From Agathobaculum sp. (GTDB taxonomy: Bacteria > Bacillota > Clostridia > Oscillospirales > Butyricicoccaceae), in NCBI RefSeq assembly GCF_022775115.1, contig NZ_JALFLA010000010.1, positions 1 to 51,618 of the forward strand: a stretch of DNA of 51,618 nt. Reading direction: 5' to 3'. The notes beneath the pieces are model-generated. The model was given only the letters and a program-made list of their open reading frames with translations. It made no database searches and was not told the DNA's origin. The position numbers and the translations under genes are program-made. This document shows, one piece after another, positions 17,912 to 25,680 of the stretch (within the stretch, counting starts at the first letter, position 1; the number at the start of each line of letters is the position of its first letter).

Positions 17912-17940
17912 TTGACAAAGACGCGGCGGTGTATTATACT
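17912..17940 (+). promoter_or_regulatory. Promoter of the zinc-uptake operon
   Basis: TTGACA at 17912-17917 and TATACT at 17935-17940 have a 17-base spacer. A palindromic operator begins at the next base. Confidence 0.8.
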
Positions 17941-17961
17941 ATTTGCGATTGATTCGCAAAT
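17941..17961. promoter_or_regulatory. Palindromic operator, probable Zur/Fur box
   Basis: ATTTGCGA at 17941-17948 and TCGCAAAT at 17954-17961 are a perfect 8-base inverted repeat around five bases. The operator touches the -10 box and so covers the transcription start. It precedes a Fur-family gene and zinc transport genes, the expected arrangement for an autoregulated Zur box. That this protein binds it is inferred. Confidence 0.65.
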
Positions 17962-17976
17962 TGGAGGTGCGACAGT

Positions 17977-18384
17977 TTGTCAAGATACAGCACGAAACAA
18001 CGTAAGAGCCTGCTGGCTTATTTGAGCGCGCATCCGGACGAGCTGCTGTCCACCCGCCAGATCGCGGATGCCTTGCAGCATGAAAAAATCAGTCTGAGCG
18101 CGGTATACCGCAACCTTTCTGAGCTGGAAGCCGAGGAAAAGGTGCGGCGGTGCGCCAAAAGCGGTACGCGCGAGGTATTTTATCAGTATATCGCGGCGGA
18201 CGCTTGCAGGGGTGCGCTGCATATGACCTGCATACAATGTGAAAAAACCTTCCACATGGCCGATGAAAACGCGGCGCTGCTGGTCAAGCATCTGGCGCAG
18301 AGCGAAAAGTTCACGCTGGATATGGCCGATACAGTGCTGTACGGCACCTGTGGCGCTTGCAGGGAAAGGGGGCGGACAACATGA
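17977..18384 (+). CDS. Fur-family transcriptional regulator, probable Zur
   Basis: The predicted 135-residue metal-responsive repressor has an N-terminal winged helix (STRQIADALQHEKISLSAVYRNLSELE). Its C-terminal dimer domain has two structural zinc CxxC pairs, C85/C88 (MTCIQC) and C125/C128 (GTCGAC). The TTG start at 17977 is set by GGAGGTG eight bases upstream. Co-transcription with ABC genes of the ZnuABC type argues for zinc rather than iron or peroxide sensing, but the sensing site cannot be told apart from Fur by eye. Confidence 0.85.
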   Translation: MSRYSTKQRKSLLAYLSAHPDELLSTRQIADALQHEKISLSAVYRNLSELEAEEKVRRCAKSGTREVFYQYIAADACRGALHMTCIQCEKTFHMADENAALLVKHLAQSEKFTLDMADTVLYGTCGACRERGRTT

Positions 18385-18677
18385 CAAAGCGTCTTCGCGG
18401 CTTTCGGATGCTGCTGGCGGGAGTGCTGACTATCGCGGTGTTGTCCGCCGCTGTCTATATCGCGCTTGCGGCCGAGCATGACTGCACCGGCGAGTGCTGC
18501 ACGGTCTGCCGCCAGTGCAGCATCTGCGAAAATATGCTGCGCAGCCGCGCGCCGGCCGCCGTGACTGTGGCTGTTGCGGCAGCACCGGCGGATACGCTGT
18601 GCGAGACGGCTTTGCCGCGGGCGGTGCACCTGCCGGCGGATACACTGGTCTCGCGTAAGGTCAAACTCTCCGATTAA
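18381..18677 (+). CDS. Small membrane protein with a cysteine cluster, zinc-operon associated
   Basis: The 98-residue protein starts inside the Fur gene's last codons (ATGA overlap), so it is translationally coupled. One membrane helix spans about residues 10-31. Right after it come H33, C35, C39, C40, C43, C46 and C49, a dense ligand set that could bind zinc. The remaining tail has no known motif. I recall similar short HDCTGE...C..C proteins next to znu genes in Clostridia, but have no named family. A metal-sensing or chaperone role is speculation. Confidence 0.7.
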   Translation: MTKRLRGFRMLLAGVLTIAVLSAAVYIALAAEHDCTGECCTVCRQCSICENMLRSRAPAAVTVAVAAAPADTLCETALPRAVHLPADTLVSRKVKLSD

Positions 18678-18761
18678 AGCGGCGCGGCTGGCAGGGGTGC
18701 GGCGCTGATTCTAGCCGCGCCCGCTTGGAATAGATGATGATTCGGAGGTTTGATTTTACCC

Positions 18762-19775
18762 ATGAAAAAATTGATTGCACTTTTGCTTTGCCTGCTGACG
18801 GTGGGCGCACTGGCGGGCTGTGGCGGCAAAGATGCCCCCGCCGCAGGCGTGGATGCCAATACGAACGCTGACGATCAGCTGCGCATCGTCACCACTATCT
18901 TCCCCGAGTACGACTGGGTGCGGGAGATATTGGGAGACAAGGCGGGTGACACGGAGCTTACCATGCTGCTCGACAACGGTGTAGATCTGCACAGCTACCA
19001 GCCCTCGGCAGAGGATATGCTTACCATTGCTGACTGCGATCTGTTCATCTATGTAGGCGGTGAGTCGGACAGCTGGGTGGACGACGCGCTGCGTTTTACC
19101 GCAAACGATAATAGAAAGATCATCAAATTGCTGGACGTGCTGGGTGAGCGCGCCAAGGAAGAAGAAATGGTCGAGGGCATGGAGGAGGAAGCTGACGAGC
19201 ACGCCGATGAGCATGGCGATGAGAACCACGAGGAACATGCATATGACGAGCACGTCTGGCTGTCCCTGAAGAATGCCGAGACACTGTGCGCGGCTATCGC
19301 CGGTACGCTTGGGGAGCTTGACCCGGCAAACAAGGCGGTTTACGACGCCAACCTTGCGGCCTATACCCAAAAGCTGAAGGATATGGACAGTGCCTACCAG
19401 CAGGCGGTGGATGCCGCCGCGCGCAAAACTGTGCTCTTTGGCGACCGTTTTCCCTTCCGCTATCTGGCGGATGATTACGGTCTGCGCTATTACGCGGCGT
19501 TTGTCGGCTGCTCGGCCGAGACCGAGGCTAGCTTTGAGACCGTCACCTTCCTTGCCCAGAAGGTGGATGAGCTGCAGCTGCCGCGCGTGCTGACCATCGA
19601 GGGCACAAAGCACAAAATCGCGGAGACCGTCGTTGCCAACACGGCGGAAAAGAACCAGGAGGTTGTGGCGATGGATTCCATGCAGGCCATCATGTCGGAC
19701 GATGTGGCAAATGGCGTAACGTACCTCGGCGTGATGGAAAAGAACCTTGACGTGCTCAAGGCAGCACTGAATTAA
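18762..19775 (+). CDS. znuA: Zinc ABC transporter, substrate-binding lipoprotein ZnuA
   Basis: The 337-residue cluster A-I binding protein captures zinc outside the cell. A lipoprotein signal ends in LAGC with C20 as the lipidated residue. Between about residues 142 and 167 lies a loop packed with His, Asp and Glu, typical of zinc-specific members. Core ligands are likely in DLHSYQPS and DEHVWLS. ATG 18762 is chosen over TTG 18750 because GGAGG at 18743-18747 is too close to the latter. A GC-rich inverted repeat (18682-18720) lies in the 84-base gap before it. Confidence 0.92.
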   Translation: MKKLIALLLCLLTVGALAGCGGKDAPAAGVDANTNADDQLRIVTTIFPEYDWVREILGDKAGDTELTMLLDNGVDLHSYQPSAEDMLTIADCDLFIYVGGESDSWVDDALRFTANDNRKIIKLLDVLGERAKEEEMVEGMEEEADEHADEHGDENHEEHAYDEHVWLSLKNAETLCAAIAGTLGELDPANKAVYDANLAAYTQKLKDMDSAYQQAVDAAARKTVLFGDRFPFRYLADDYGLRYYAAFVGCSAETEASFETVTFLAQKVDELQLPRVLTIEGTKHKIAETVVANTAEKNQEVVAMDSMQAIMSDDVANGVTYLGVMEKNLDVLKAALN

Positions 19776-19787
19776 GGGGGCGGGGAT

Positions 19788-20513
19788 ATGGCGCAGCTCA
19801 CTTGCCAAGACCTCTCGGTTGGATATGAGGGGGAAATCGTGCTGCAAGGACTGGATTTTGCAGTTCACGCGGGCGATTACCTGTGCATTGTGGGGGAGAA
19901 CGGCTCGGGTAAGAGCACGTTAATGAAAACCCTCCTCGGCTTGCAGCCGCCGCTCGGCGGCAGGGTGCTGATGGGCGACGGCCTGACGGCAAACAGCATC
20001 GGCTATCTGCCGCAGCAGACAGTCGTGCAAAAGGATTTCCCGGCCTCCGTGCGGGAGATCGTGCGCTCGGGCTGTCAGGCGCGCTGCGGTCGCCGCCCCT
20101 TTTACAGCCGGGCGGAAAAGCGCCTTGCAGCGGACGCAATGGACAAAATGCAGATCAGCGCCCTTGCGGGGCGCTGCTACCGCGACCTGTCCGGTGGCCA
20201 GCAGCAGCGTGTGCTGCTCGCCCGTGCGCTGTGCGCAACGCAGACCATGCTGCTGCTCGATGAGCCGGTCTCCGGCCTTGACCCGCGCGTGACAGCCGAG
20301 ATGTATCGCCTGATCGCCGAGCTCAATCAACGGGATAAAATCACCATTCTCATGATCTCCCATGATATTGCGGCGGCTGTGCGGTACGCCAGCCATATAC
20401 TGCATATCGGTGAGACGGTGTTCTTCGGCACGACACAGGAATATCTGCACAGCCCGCAGGGGCGGATGTTTGCGACACAGGAAGGCGGTGAAGACGATGA
20501 GCGCGATCTTTGA
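19788..20513 (+). CDS. znuC: Zinc ABC transporter, ATP-binding protein ZnuC
   Basis: The 241-residue ATPase powers zinc import. It has Walker A GENGSGKST near residues 36-44, the ABC signature LSGGQQQR near 134-141 and Walker B LLLDEPVSGLD near 155-165, followed by the switch His in MISHD. The start lies 12 bases after the znuA stop with GGGGGCGGGG before it, and the 3' end overlaps znuB by 17 bases. Confidence 0.94.
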   Translation: MAQLTCQDLSVGYEGEIVLQGLDFAVHAGDYLCIVGENGSGKSTLMKTLLGLQPPLGGRVLMGDGLTANSIGYLPQQTVVQKDFPASVREIVRSGCQARCGRRPFYSRAEKRLAADAMDKMQISALAGRCYRDLSGGQQQRVLLARALCATQTMLLLDEPVSGLDPRVTAEMYRLIAELNQRDKITILMISHDIAAAVRYASHILHIGETVFFGTTQEYLHSPQGRMFATQEGGEDDERDL

Positions 20514-21366
20514 AAAGCTGGCGCTGTACTGGCAGTATCCCTTTGTCCGCTATGCGCTGATTGTCGGCGTGCTGATCGCACTGTGCTCGTCGCTGCTGGG
20601 CGTTACGCTGGTGCTCAAGCGCTTCTCCTTCATTGGGGATGGATTGTCCCATGTGGCGTTCGGCGCGATGGCCATTGCCGCCGTGCTCGACCTGACCAAC
20701 GATATGCCGCTGACGCTGGCAATCACGGTGCTCTGCGCCGTGCTGCTGCTCCGCACCGGGCAGAACACCAAGATCAAGGGCGATGCGGCGGTCGCCATGC
20801 TCTCGGTAGGCTCGCTGGCGATTGGCTACCTGCTGATGAATCTGTTCTCCACGTCGACCAACCTGTCGGGCGATGTTTGCAGCACGTTGTTTGGCTCGAC
20901 CTCTATCCTGACGCTGACGCAGACCGAAGTGCTTCTGTGCGCGGTGCTGTCAGTGGTGGTCGTGGCGGTGTTTCTGCTGTTTTACAACAAGATCTTCGCC
21001 GTCACCTTTGATGAGAACTTTGCCCGCGCCGTCGGCACAAAGGCCAGCTTCTATAACCTTCTGATTGCGATTGTCGTAGCGGTGGTCATCGTGCTGGCCA
21101 TGAACCTTGTCGGCTCGCTGCTGATCTCCGCGTTGGTGATCTTCCCGTCGCTGTCGGCCATGCGGGTGTTTAGGAGCTTCCGCTCGGTGACGATCTGCTC
21201 GGCGGTGCTCTCGGTGTGCTGCGCGGTGCTCGGTATCCTGATCTCGATCCTCGCCGGTACACCAGTCGGATCGACCATCGTTGCGGTGGATATCATAGCG
21301 TTTTTTGTATTTTATGCGGCAGGCCGGGTGCTTGGTGCTGCCGGGATTGGAGCTGTTGGAAAATGA
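20497..21366 (+). CDS. znuB: Zinc ABC transporter, permease ZnuB
   Basis: The 289-residue inner-membrane permease of the ABC-3 family has about eight hydrophobic helices. The family segment VLKRFSFIGDGLSHVAFGAM, which contacts the ATPase, is near residues 35-54. The ATG at 20497 inside the end of znuC, preceded by GGAAGGCGG, is the sensible start; the frame is open further upstream only as a shadow of znuC. Confidence 0.94.
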   Translation: MSAIFEKLALYWQYPFVRYALIVGVLIALCSSLLGVTLVLKRFSFIGDGLSHVAFGAMAIAAVLDLTNDMPLTLAITVLCAVLLLRTGQNTKIKGDAAVAMLSVGSLAIGYLLMNLFSTSTNLSGDVCSTLFGSTSILTLTQTEVLLCAVLSVVVVAVFLLFYNKIFAVTFDENFARAVGTKASFYNLLIAIVVAVVIVLAMNLVGSLLISALVIFPSLSAMRVFRSFRSVTICSAVLSVCCAVLGILISILAGTPVGSTIVAVDIIAFFVFYAAGRVLGAAGIGAVGK

Positions 21367-21863
21367 AGCGATTGTTATGCTGCCTGCTGGCGGGCACGCT
21401 GCTGCTCGCCCCTACCGCGTGCGGAAAGAGCGGGGACCAGGCTGCCGCCCCGGCGGGCGACCGCGCCGCCGAGACCCTTTCGGCCGCGCCCGGCGGGAGC
21501 GCCGGGGTGGACGTTGACCTGACCGCGCTGAGCAGCACCATGGTCTACTCCGAGGTGTATAACATGATGAGCGCGCCCGATGGGTATATCGGCAAGTCGG
21601 TCAAGATGCGCGGCGAGTTTGCCATGTACCAAGCGCCCGGGCCGGACGGCGCCGAGGGAGAGGGGCCGATGTACTTTGCCTGCATCATTGCGGACGCGAC
21701 CGCCTGCTGCTCGCAGGGGTTGGAGTTCGTGCTGGCAGGCGAGCCCGCCTACCCGGACGGCTACCCCGCGCTGGGCGAGGAGATCACCGTTGTCGGTGAG
21801 TTCCAGACCTACCCGGAGGATGGCTTCACCTATTACCATCTCGTCAATGCAACGATAGAATAA
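21363..21863 (+). CDS. Lipoprotein with an OB-like C-terminal domain, zinc-operon associated
   Basis: The 166-residue protein overlaps the znuB stop (ATGA). Its signal peptide ends LAPTAC with C20 as the probable lipidation site, then comes a Gly/Ala-rich linker. The folded part has KSVKMRGEFAMY, a CCS pair near residue 119, and EITVVGEFQTYPEDGF, which reads like a small beta-barrel. No family name is certain. As the last gene before a strong terminator it is probably a zinc-regulated surface protein. Confidence 0.75.
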   Translation: MKRLLCCLLAGTLLLAPTACGKSGDQAAAPAGDRAAETLSAAPGGSAGVDVDLTALSSTMVYSEVYNMMSAPDGYIGKSVKMRGEFAMYQAPGPDGAEGEGPMYFACIIADATACCSQGLEFVLAGEPAYPDGYPALGEEITVVGEFQTYPEDGFTYYHLVNATIE

Positions 21864-21867
21864 GCCA

Positions 21868-21899
21868 AAAGAGCGGCGCTTTACGCGCCGCTCTTTTTT
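21868..21899 (+). terminator. Rho-independent terminator of the zinc operon
   Basis: GAGCGGCGC at 21871-21879 pairs with GCGCCGCTC at 21885-21893 around a five-base loop and is followed by six T residues. Confidence 0.93.
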
Positions 21900-21936
21900 C
21901 GTGCGAACGATGTTTTCCCATCCAAAAGAAAAAACA

Positions 21937-21966
21937 TTGGAATTTTTTGGAGAACAGGCGTATAAT
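21937..21966 (+). promoter_or_regulatory. Promoter of the receiver-domain gene
   Basis: TTGGAA at 21937-21942 and a perfect TATAAT at 21961-21966 have an 18-base spacer. The leader to the start codon at 22042 is about 70 bases. Confidence 0.6.
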
Positions 21967-22041
21967 AAAGGCAGATATTACGGTTATGCCCGCATAGCAG
22001 CAAGCACAGCTTGCATTGTGCGGGCGTTGTGGAGGTAAAAA

Positions 22042-22491
22042 ATGCTGATATACGCCGTCGATGATATGAAAGGCTTTCTGGACGCACTCGTGCGTGCGGC
22101 GCAGGGCGCGCAGCCGCAGGCTGAGATAGAGGGCTTCACGCGCGGCGCGCAGGTGCTCGCCCGCATGGCCGAGCGACCCTGCGATATCCTGCTGACCGAT
22201 GTGGACATGCCGGGGATGAATGGCATCGAGCTGGCGCAGGCCGTACATGAGCAGAATCCGGCAACTGAGATTGTCTTTGTGACCGGAGAGGCCGCATATA
22301 ATCTAAAGCAGATGGGGGTGCAGGTAGAGCGCTGCGTTTACAAGCCGGTAACAGCCGAGCGCCTTGCGCAAAGGCTGGACGAGCTATCTGTTCTGCCGCC
22401 CTTTGCCATCATCCCGCCGCAGGAGGAGCGGCAGGCTGCGCGCCCGGCTGGCGGCCTGCTTGGCTGGCTGTGGCAGCATTTTCTGCACTGA
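22042..22491 (+). CDS. Receiver-only response regulator
   Basis: The 149-residue protein holds one CheY-like receiver with D7/D8, the phospho-acceptor D53 (LLTDVDMPGMNG), T81 and K101 (YKPVT), all of the conserved positions. After residue 120 there is a Pro/Arg-rich linker and a short amphipathic GGLLGWLWQHFLH tail, but no DNA-binding or enzymatic output domain. No sensor kinase is nearby. The start is ATG 22042 behind GGAGGT. It may act by protein contact or as part of a phosphorelay. Confidence 0.85.
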   Translation: MLIYAVDDMKGFLDALVRAAQGAQPQAEIEGFTRGAQVLARMAERPCDILLTDVDMPGMNGIELAQAVHEQNPATEIVFVTGEAAYNLKQMGVQVERCVYKPVTAERLAQRLDELSVLPPFAIIPPQEERQAARPAGGLLGWLWQHFLH

Positions 22492-22683
22492 TGCAAGAAA
22501 ATGAGAAGATATATCATCTTGGGAAAAGAAGAGAAGAAGCAGTGGAACGAACAAGCCCGAAAAATCGGGTGCCGGCAAGGCTGCTGGCCAATAACAGCTT
22601 TACCCGCGACAGGTATTATTTCACCGGCTGGGCGGCCAGCGCGGGCAGTGCGTGCCGGATATGCAGTGAAAGGAGCTTGTGAA

Positions 22684-23049
22684 ATGGAGCTGAAAAGAAT
22701 CGCGCACGACCTGACGGTATGTAAAGTGCGCTCTGCACAAGAGATTGATTGGAGCAAGGCGTTCTACTTTGTCGGCAAGACCGAGGACGAAATCTCACTC
22801 GTGTGCATCACTGAGGATACACCGGTGCATACCATCGCGCGAGAGGATGGATGGAGAGCCTTCCGCATACAGGGGGTGCTGGATTTTTCGCTGATCGGGA
22901 TCCTTTCCAAAATATCCACCATCCTCGCTGAGAACAAGATAGGTCTTTTTGCGGTATCTACCTACAACACAGACTATATTTTGGTCAAAAAAGAGCAGTT
23001 CGATGCCGCCCTGGTAACGCTGGAGGCGGCAGGCTATACCGTTGTATGA
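22684..23049 (+). CDS. ACT-domain protein (COG3603-like)
   Basis: The 121-residue cytoplasmic protein has a C-terminal ACT-type fold (DFSLIGILSKISTILAENKI, then the VSTYNTDYILVKK strand) of the kind that binds amino acids. An N-terminal half (FYFVGKTEDEISLVC) resembles the tandem ACT arrangement of aspartate-kinase-like sensors. AGGAGC sits before ATG 22684; the frame is open upstream to 22501 but without a family match. The 192 bases before it contain small GC-rich hairpins (for example CCCGA/TCGGG near 22557-22570), but no riboswitch class was recognised. Confidence 0.8.
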   Translation: MELKRIAHDLTVCKVRSAQEIDWSKAFYFVGKTEDEISLVCITEDTPVHTIAREDGWRAFRIQGVLDFSLIGILSKISTILAENKIGLFAVSTYNTDYILVKKEQFDAALVTLEAAGYTVV

Positions 23050-23086
23050 CGGACAAGGCGATATCGAACACACCGCGTATGATTTG

Positions 23087-23659
23087 CTATTTTTTTGTTT
23101 TCCGCAGCAGGAGGGTCACAGCGGTGCAGCCGAGCACATAGCAGGCCGCGCCGGGCAGCGGAAATAGCAGATAAGCGCGCGCGGCAAGCGCTGTGGGCAG
23201 CCGCAGCCACAGCCATTCCCACAGGTGCGCGGGCACGAGCTGCACCGCCAGCGCAGCCAGCCGGGTCAGCGGCAGCGGTGCGACCAGCCACACGCCCACG
23301 CGCCAGAAGGCGCGGATAAAGTCTATGCCGGACTGCTTTAGTCTGCGCCCGCGCAGATATAGGCCAAAGCCCATGGCGAACGAAGCGGCGAGCAGCTGCA
23401 GCAACAGGCCGCACAGCGCGGGGAGCGCGCTGGCTGAAACAAAGCGGCCATACAACAGCAGTAGCAGTCCGGCGGCGCAGACACCGAGCAGGGCGCACAG
23501 TAGCATCGGCGCGATAGCCTCCGCCCGCGCGGACGAGGAGGGAGTGGCCACGCCGGCAGGCGCGGCCTGCGGCGCCACATCGCGCAGCAGCCAGTCGGTC
23601 GTCACGCCGAAGTGGTCGGCCAGCGCGACCACCTTGTCGATATCGGGCATGGCAGCACC
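23087..23659 (-). pseudogene. C-terminal part of an XRE-family membrane regulator, split by the integrated element
   Basis: The frame starts mid-way in a Cro/C1-type DNA-binding domain (GAAMPDIDKVVALADHFGV, then TTDWLLRDV), which is the end of the usual helix-turn-helix segment. About four hydrophobic helices follow, the layout of XRE regulators with a membrane tail. The first helices of the DNA-binding domain are missing here and lie 8 kb away at 31661-31773. The intact protein would be about 227 residues. An ATG at 23650 could still give a 187-residue product, but without a complete HTH. Confidence 0.88.
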
Positions 23660-23677
23660 GGAGTAACAAAGTTAAAG
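23658..23677. other. attL junction of the integrated element
   Basis: The crossover dinucleotide CC is at 23658-23659. Host sequence (the coding end of the XRE gene) lies to the left and element sequence starts at 23660. The element arm TTAAAG at 23672-23677 is exactly 12 bases from CC, mirroring CTTTAA at the other end. Confidence 0.8.
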
Positions 23678-23680
23678 AAG

Positions 23681-25294
23681 TCAATCAATCTTACCGACAA
23701 AGCGATAAATAATCTCTATTTCCTGTGTCCTGCTTCCGTCTGCCTCTTTTACCGCTTCATGGACAAGGATTTTTTCAATCAGTGTGTTTAATAGTTCAGC
23801 TGTCAGTTCGGACGGGTTAGAAAACTGTTTGATTAAATCAACCCATTTCCCTATGCCGTCCTCCTGCTCCTTTTCGCTGACAAGTTGAGCCGTTAACGCC
23901 TCTATCCGCTGTTCCTGTTCCTCCTGCTCCTGCTGGTACTTTTGGGACAGCATGGAGAAATTGCGCTCTGTGATTTTTCCGCTTACTCTGTCCTCGTATA
24001 ACTTGGCTAACAGGTTATCCAAATCGGAAAGCCGTTTTTCAGCCCGCTTTTTCTCCTGTGCGGCCCGCTTGCTTGCGGTGGCCTGTTCTGCAAGATTGGA
24101 CTTTGAAAGCCGCTGTATAATAGTCTGCTCGTCTTGGTGTACTGCTTTAATCCAGTATTGCAGACGGGAGAGGACAAAGTTATAAAGCACATCATAACGG
24201 ATATAGTGCATGGAACACTGTCTAAGGCCCTGCCCGTTCTTGCTACAATGGTAATAACTGTACGGGGCCTTTTTCCGCTGGTTTGTGGCGTAGGCCAGCG
24301 ACCACCCGCAATCCGCACATTTCACAAGCCCAGCGAAAATCTGCGTTGTTCCGTCCTTCTGCTTCCTGCGGCGGCTGGCGATCTGCTCTTGCACCCGGTC
24401 AAAATCGCTCTTGGATATAATCGCCTCGTGGGTGTTCTCCACTCTCCACCATTCTTCTTTTGGCTTGCGGATTTTCTTCTTGCACTTGAAAGATACATTG
24501 GTTTGCTTGTTGTGTACGCTGTTCCCGATGTAATTTTCATCCTGCAATATCTTTTTGACCTGTGCTATCGTCCATGCGTACCGTTTGCTCTCTGGCTGGC
24601 CCTCATAGACATGGGCAAACGTGCCGTATCTCTGGAAGTTCAGCCATGAGGGGGTGGGTATTTGTTCGCTTGCCAGTATGCGGGTTATCTTGGCCGCCCC
24701 CACCCCTTGCACCGCCAATGAAAAAATCTTTTCCACTATCCACCGGGTTTCCTCGTCTATCAGCAAATGTCCGGTTTGCTCTGGGTCTTTCCGATAGCCT
24801 AACGGGGCATAGGCTCCATAGTGCGCCCCGTTTTCAAACCGTGTCCGCATGGCCTTTGTCACCTTGCGGGAAATATCACGGGCATACCATTCATTTATCA
24901 CATTGAGGAACGGGGTAAACTCGCTGGATTGCTGGTTGATACTGTCCACACCGTTATCTATGGCGATATAGCGTACACCGTGGGCAGGGAAATACAACTC
25001 TATATACTGTCCGGTCAACAGGTAGTTGCGGCCCAGCCGTGAAAGGTCTTTTGTCACCACACAGTTTATCCGCTTCGCCTCTATATCCTCTATCATACGT
25101 TGAAAATCCGGGCGGTCAAAGTTCGTCCCACTATACCCATCGTCTATATATTCATCTACTACGAAAAGCCCGTTTTGCTCTGCATAGCGTCGTAGCATCA
25201 TGCGTTGTGTACTGATGGAATTACTTTCCCCGGCGTTTTCATCATCACGGCTCAAGCGGAGATAAAGAGCGGTGTTATATATGGGCTGTTTCAT
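23681..25294 (-). CDS. Large serine recombinase (site-specific integrase/excisionase)
   Basis: The 537-residue protein should cut attP and attB at a central dinucleotide and rejoin them. Residues 1-150 form the resolvase domain with the nucleophile S15 (YLRLSRDD) and the SRLGRN arginine region near 80. The recombinase domain follows (GYAPLGYRKDP-like segment), then a zinc ribbon near 323-355 (CADCG, YHCSKNG) and a coiled coil near 395-470. The start at 25294 has GGAGG six bases upstream. Its 3' end lies about 20 bases from attL, the usual place for an integrase. Confidence 0.95.
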   Translation of the reverse strand: MKQPIYNTALYLRLSRDDENAGESNSISTQRMMLRRYAEQNGLFVVDEYIDDGYSGTNFDRPDFQRMIEDIEAKRINCVVTKDLSRLGRNYLLTGQYIELYFPAHGVRYIAIDNGVDSINQQSSEFTPFLNVINEWYARDISRKVTKAMRTRFENGAHYGAYAPLGYRKDPEQTGHLLIDEETRWIVEKIFSLAVQGVGAAKITRILASEQIPTPSWLNFQRYGTFAHVYEGQPESKRYAWTIAQVKKILQDENYIGNSVHNKQTNVSFKCKKKIRKPKEEWWRVENTHEAIISKSDFDRVQEQIASRRRKQKDGTTQIFAGLVKCADCGWSLAYATNQRKKAPYSYYHCSKNGQGLRQCSMHYIRYDVLYNFVLSRLQYWIKAVHQDEQTIIQRLSKSNLAEQATASKRAAQEKKRAEKRLSDLDNLLAKLYEDRVSGKITERNFSMLSQKYQQEQEEQEQRIEALTAQLVSEKEQEDGIGKWVDLIKQFSNPSELTAELLNTLIEKILVHEAVKEADGSRTQEIEIIYRFVGKID

Positions 25295-25318
25295 AAAAAT
25301 CCTCCTTCCAAGAAACAG

Positions 25319-25374
25319 CCCCCGCACTTGTGGGTACACTTCCTAACAAGGATATTTTACCACAAATGCGGGGG
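25319..25374. repeat. 15-base inverted repeat upstream of the recombinase gene
   Basis: The arms at 25319-25333 (CCCCCGCACTTGTGG) and 25360-25374 match at 14 of 15 positions and enclose 26 bases. The loop contains TCCT..AGGA around AACA. It lies in the recombinase leader, so it could be an attenuator or operator; a role as a nicking site is possible but not shown. Confidence 0.6.
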
Positions 25375-25406
25375 ATTTTCAATATTTTAAGACGATTTTG
25401 ATGTAT

Positions 25407-25586
25407 TTATCGCACCTTTTCTTTGATTTTATTTGTTACAAATTCTGCTATAAGTTCATCCATTTGCTTCCCAGCGGCGGGAAAATGTTCCGTTATTTTT
25501 ATTCGTATATTGTTCAAAATGAAGTATTCTTGTCCATCTTTCTTTATCGTCTTGCCCCGTACCCCTTCCGGGGTGGGCTGGTTCAT
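25407..25586 (-). CDS. 59-residue TnpW-like accessory protein
   Basis: An ATG on the minus strand at 25586 follows AAGGGGG and opens a 59-residue frame: MNQPTPEGVRGKTIKKDGQ, then EYFILNNIRIKITEHFPAAG and a helical, Lys-rich end. The beta-strand pair followed by a GK and a helix recalls the small TnpW family of transposon proteins, usually of unknown function. It is placed between Rep and recombinase in the same direction. The family link is from memory and tentative; that the frame is coding is fairly sure. Confidence 0.65.
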   Translation of the reverse strand: MNQPTPEGVRGKTIKKDGQEYFILNNIRIKITEHFPAAGKQMDELIAEFVTNKIKEKVR

Positions 25587-25650
25587 ACTCGTACCCCCTT
25601 TCGCTTTCTCTTTTCAGCGGTGTGCCCTGCGGGGCACTCGTGGGATTGAT

Positions 25651-25675
25651 AGGGGAGTCTGACTTGTCAGCCCCT
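25651..25675 (-). terminator. Hairpin after the Rep gene
   Basis: AGGGG and CTGAC (25651-25655 and 25659-25663) pair with GTCAG and CCCCT (25666-25675) across a three-base bulge, just past the Rep stop on the minus strand. A second hairpin, GTGCCC/GGGCAC, lies at 25622-25637. T-runs are weak, so this may be an attenuator rather than a full terminator. Confidence 0.45.
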
Positions 25676-25680
25676 ACTTC

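Noticed and set aside
22501-22683. 61-residue upstream extension of the ACT-domain protein
   Set aside because: Composition does not fit the family, and a good ribosome site and family-like start occur at 22684.
25398-25662. Plus-strand frames of about 80 residues between recombinase and Rep genes
   Set aside because: They are Phe/Tyr-rich antisense shadows of the 59-residue minus-strand gene, which has a proper ribosome site.
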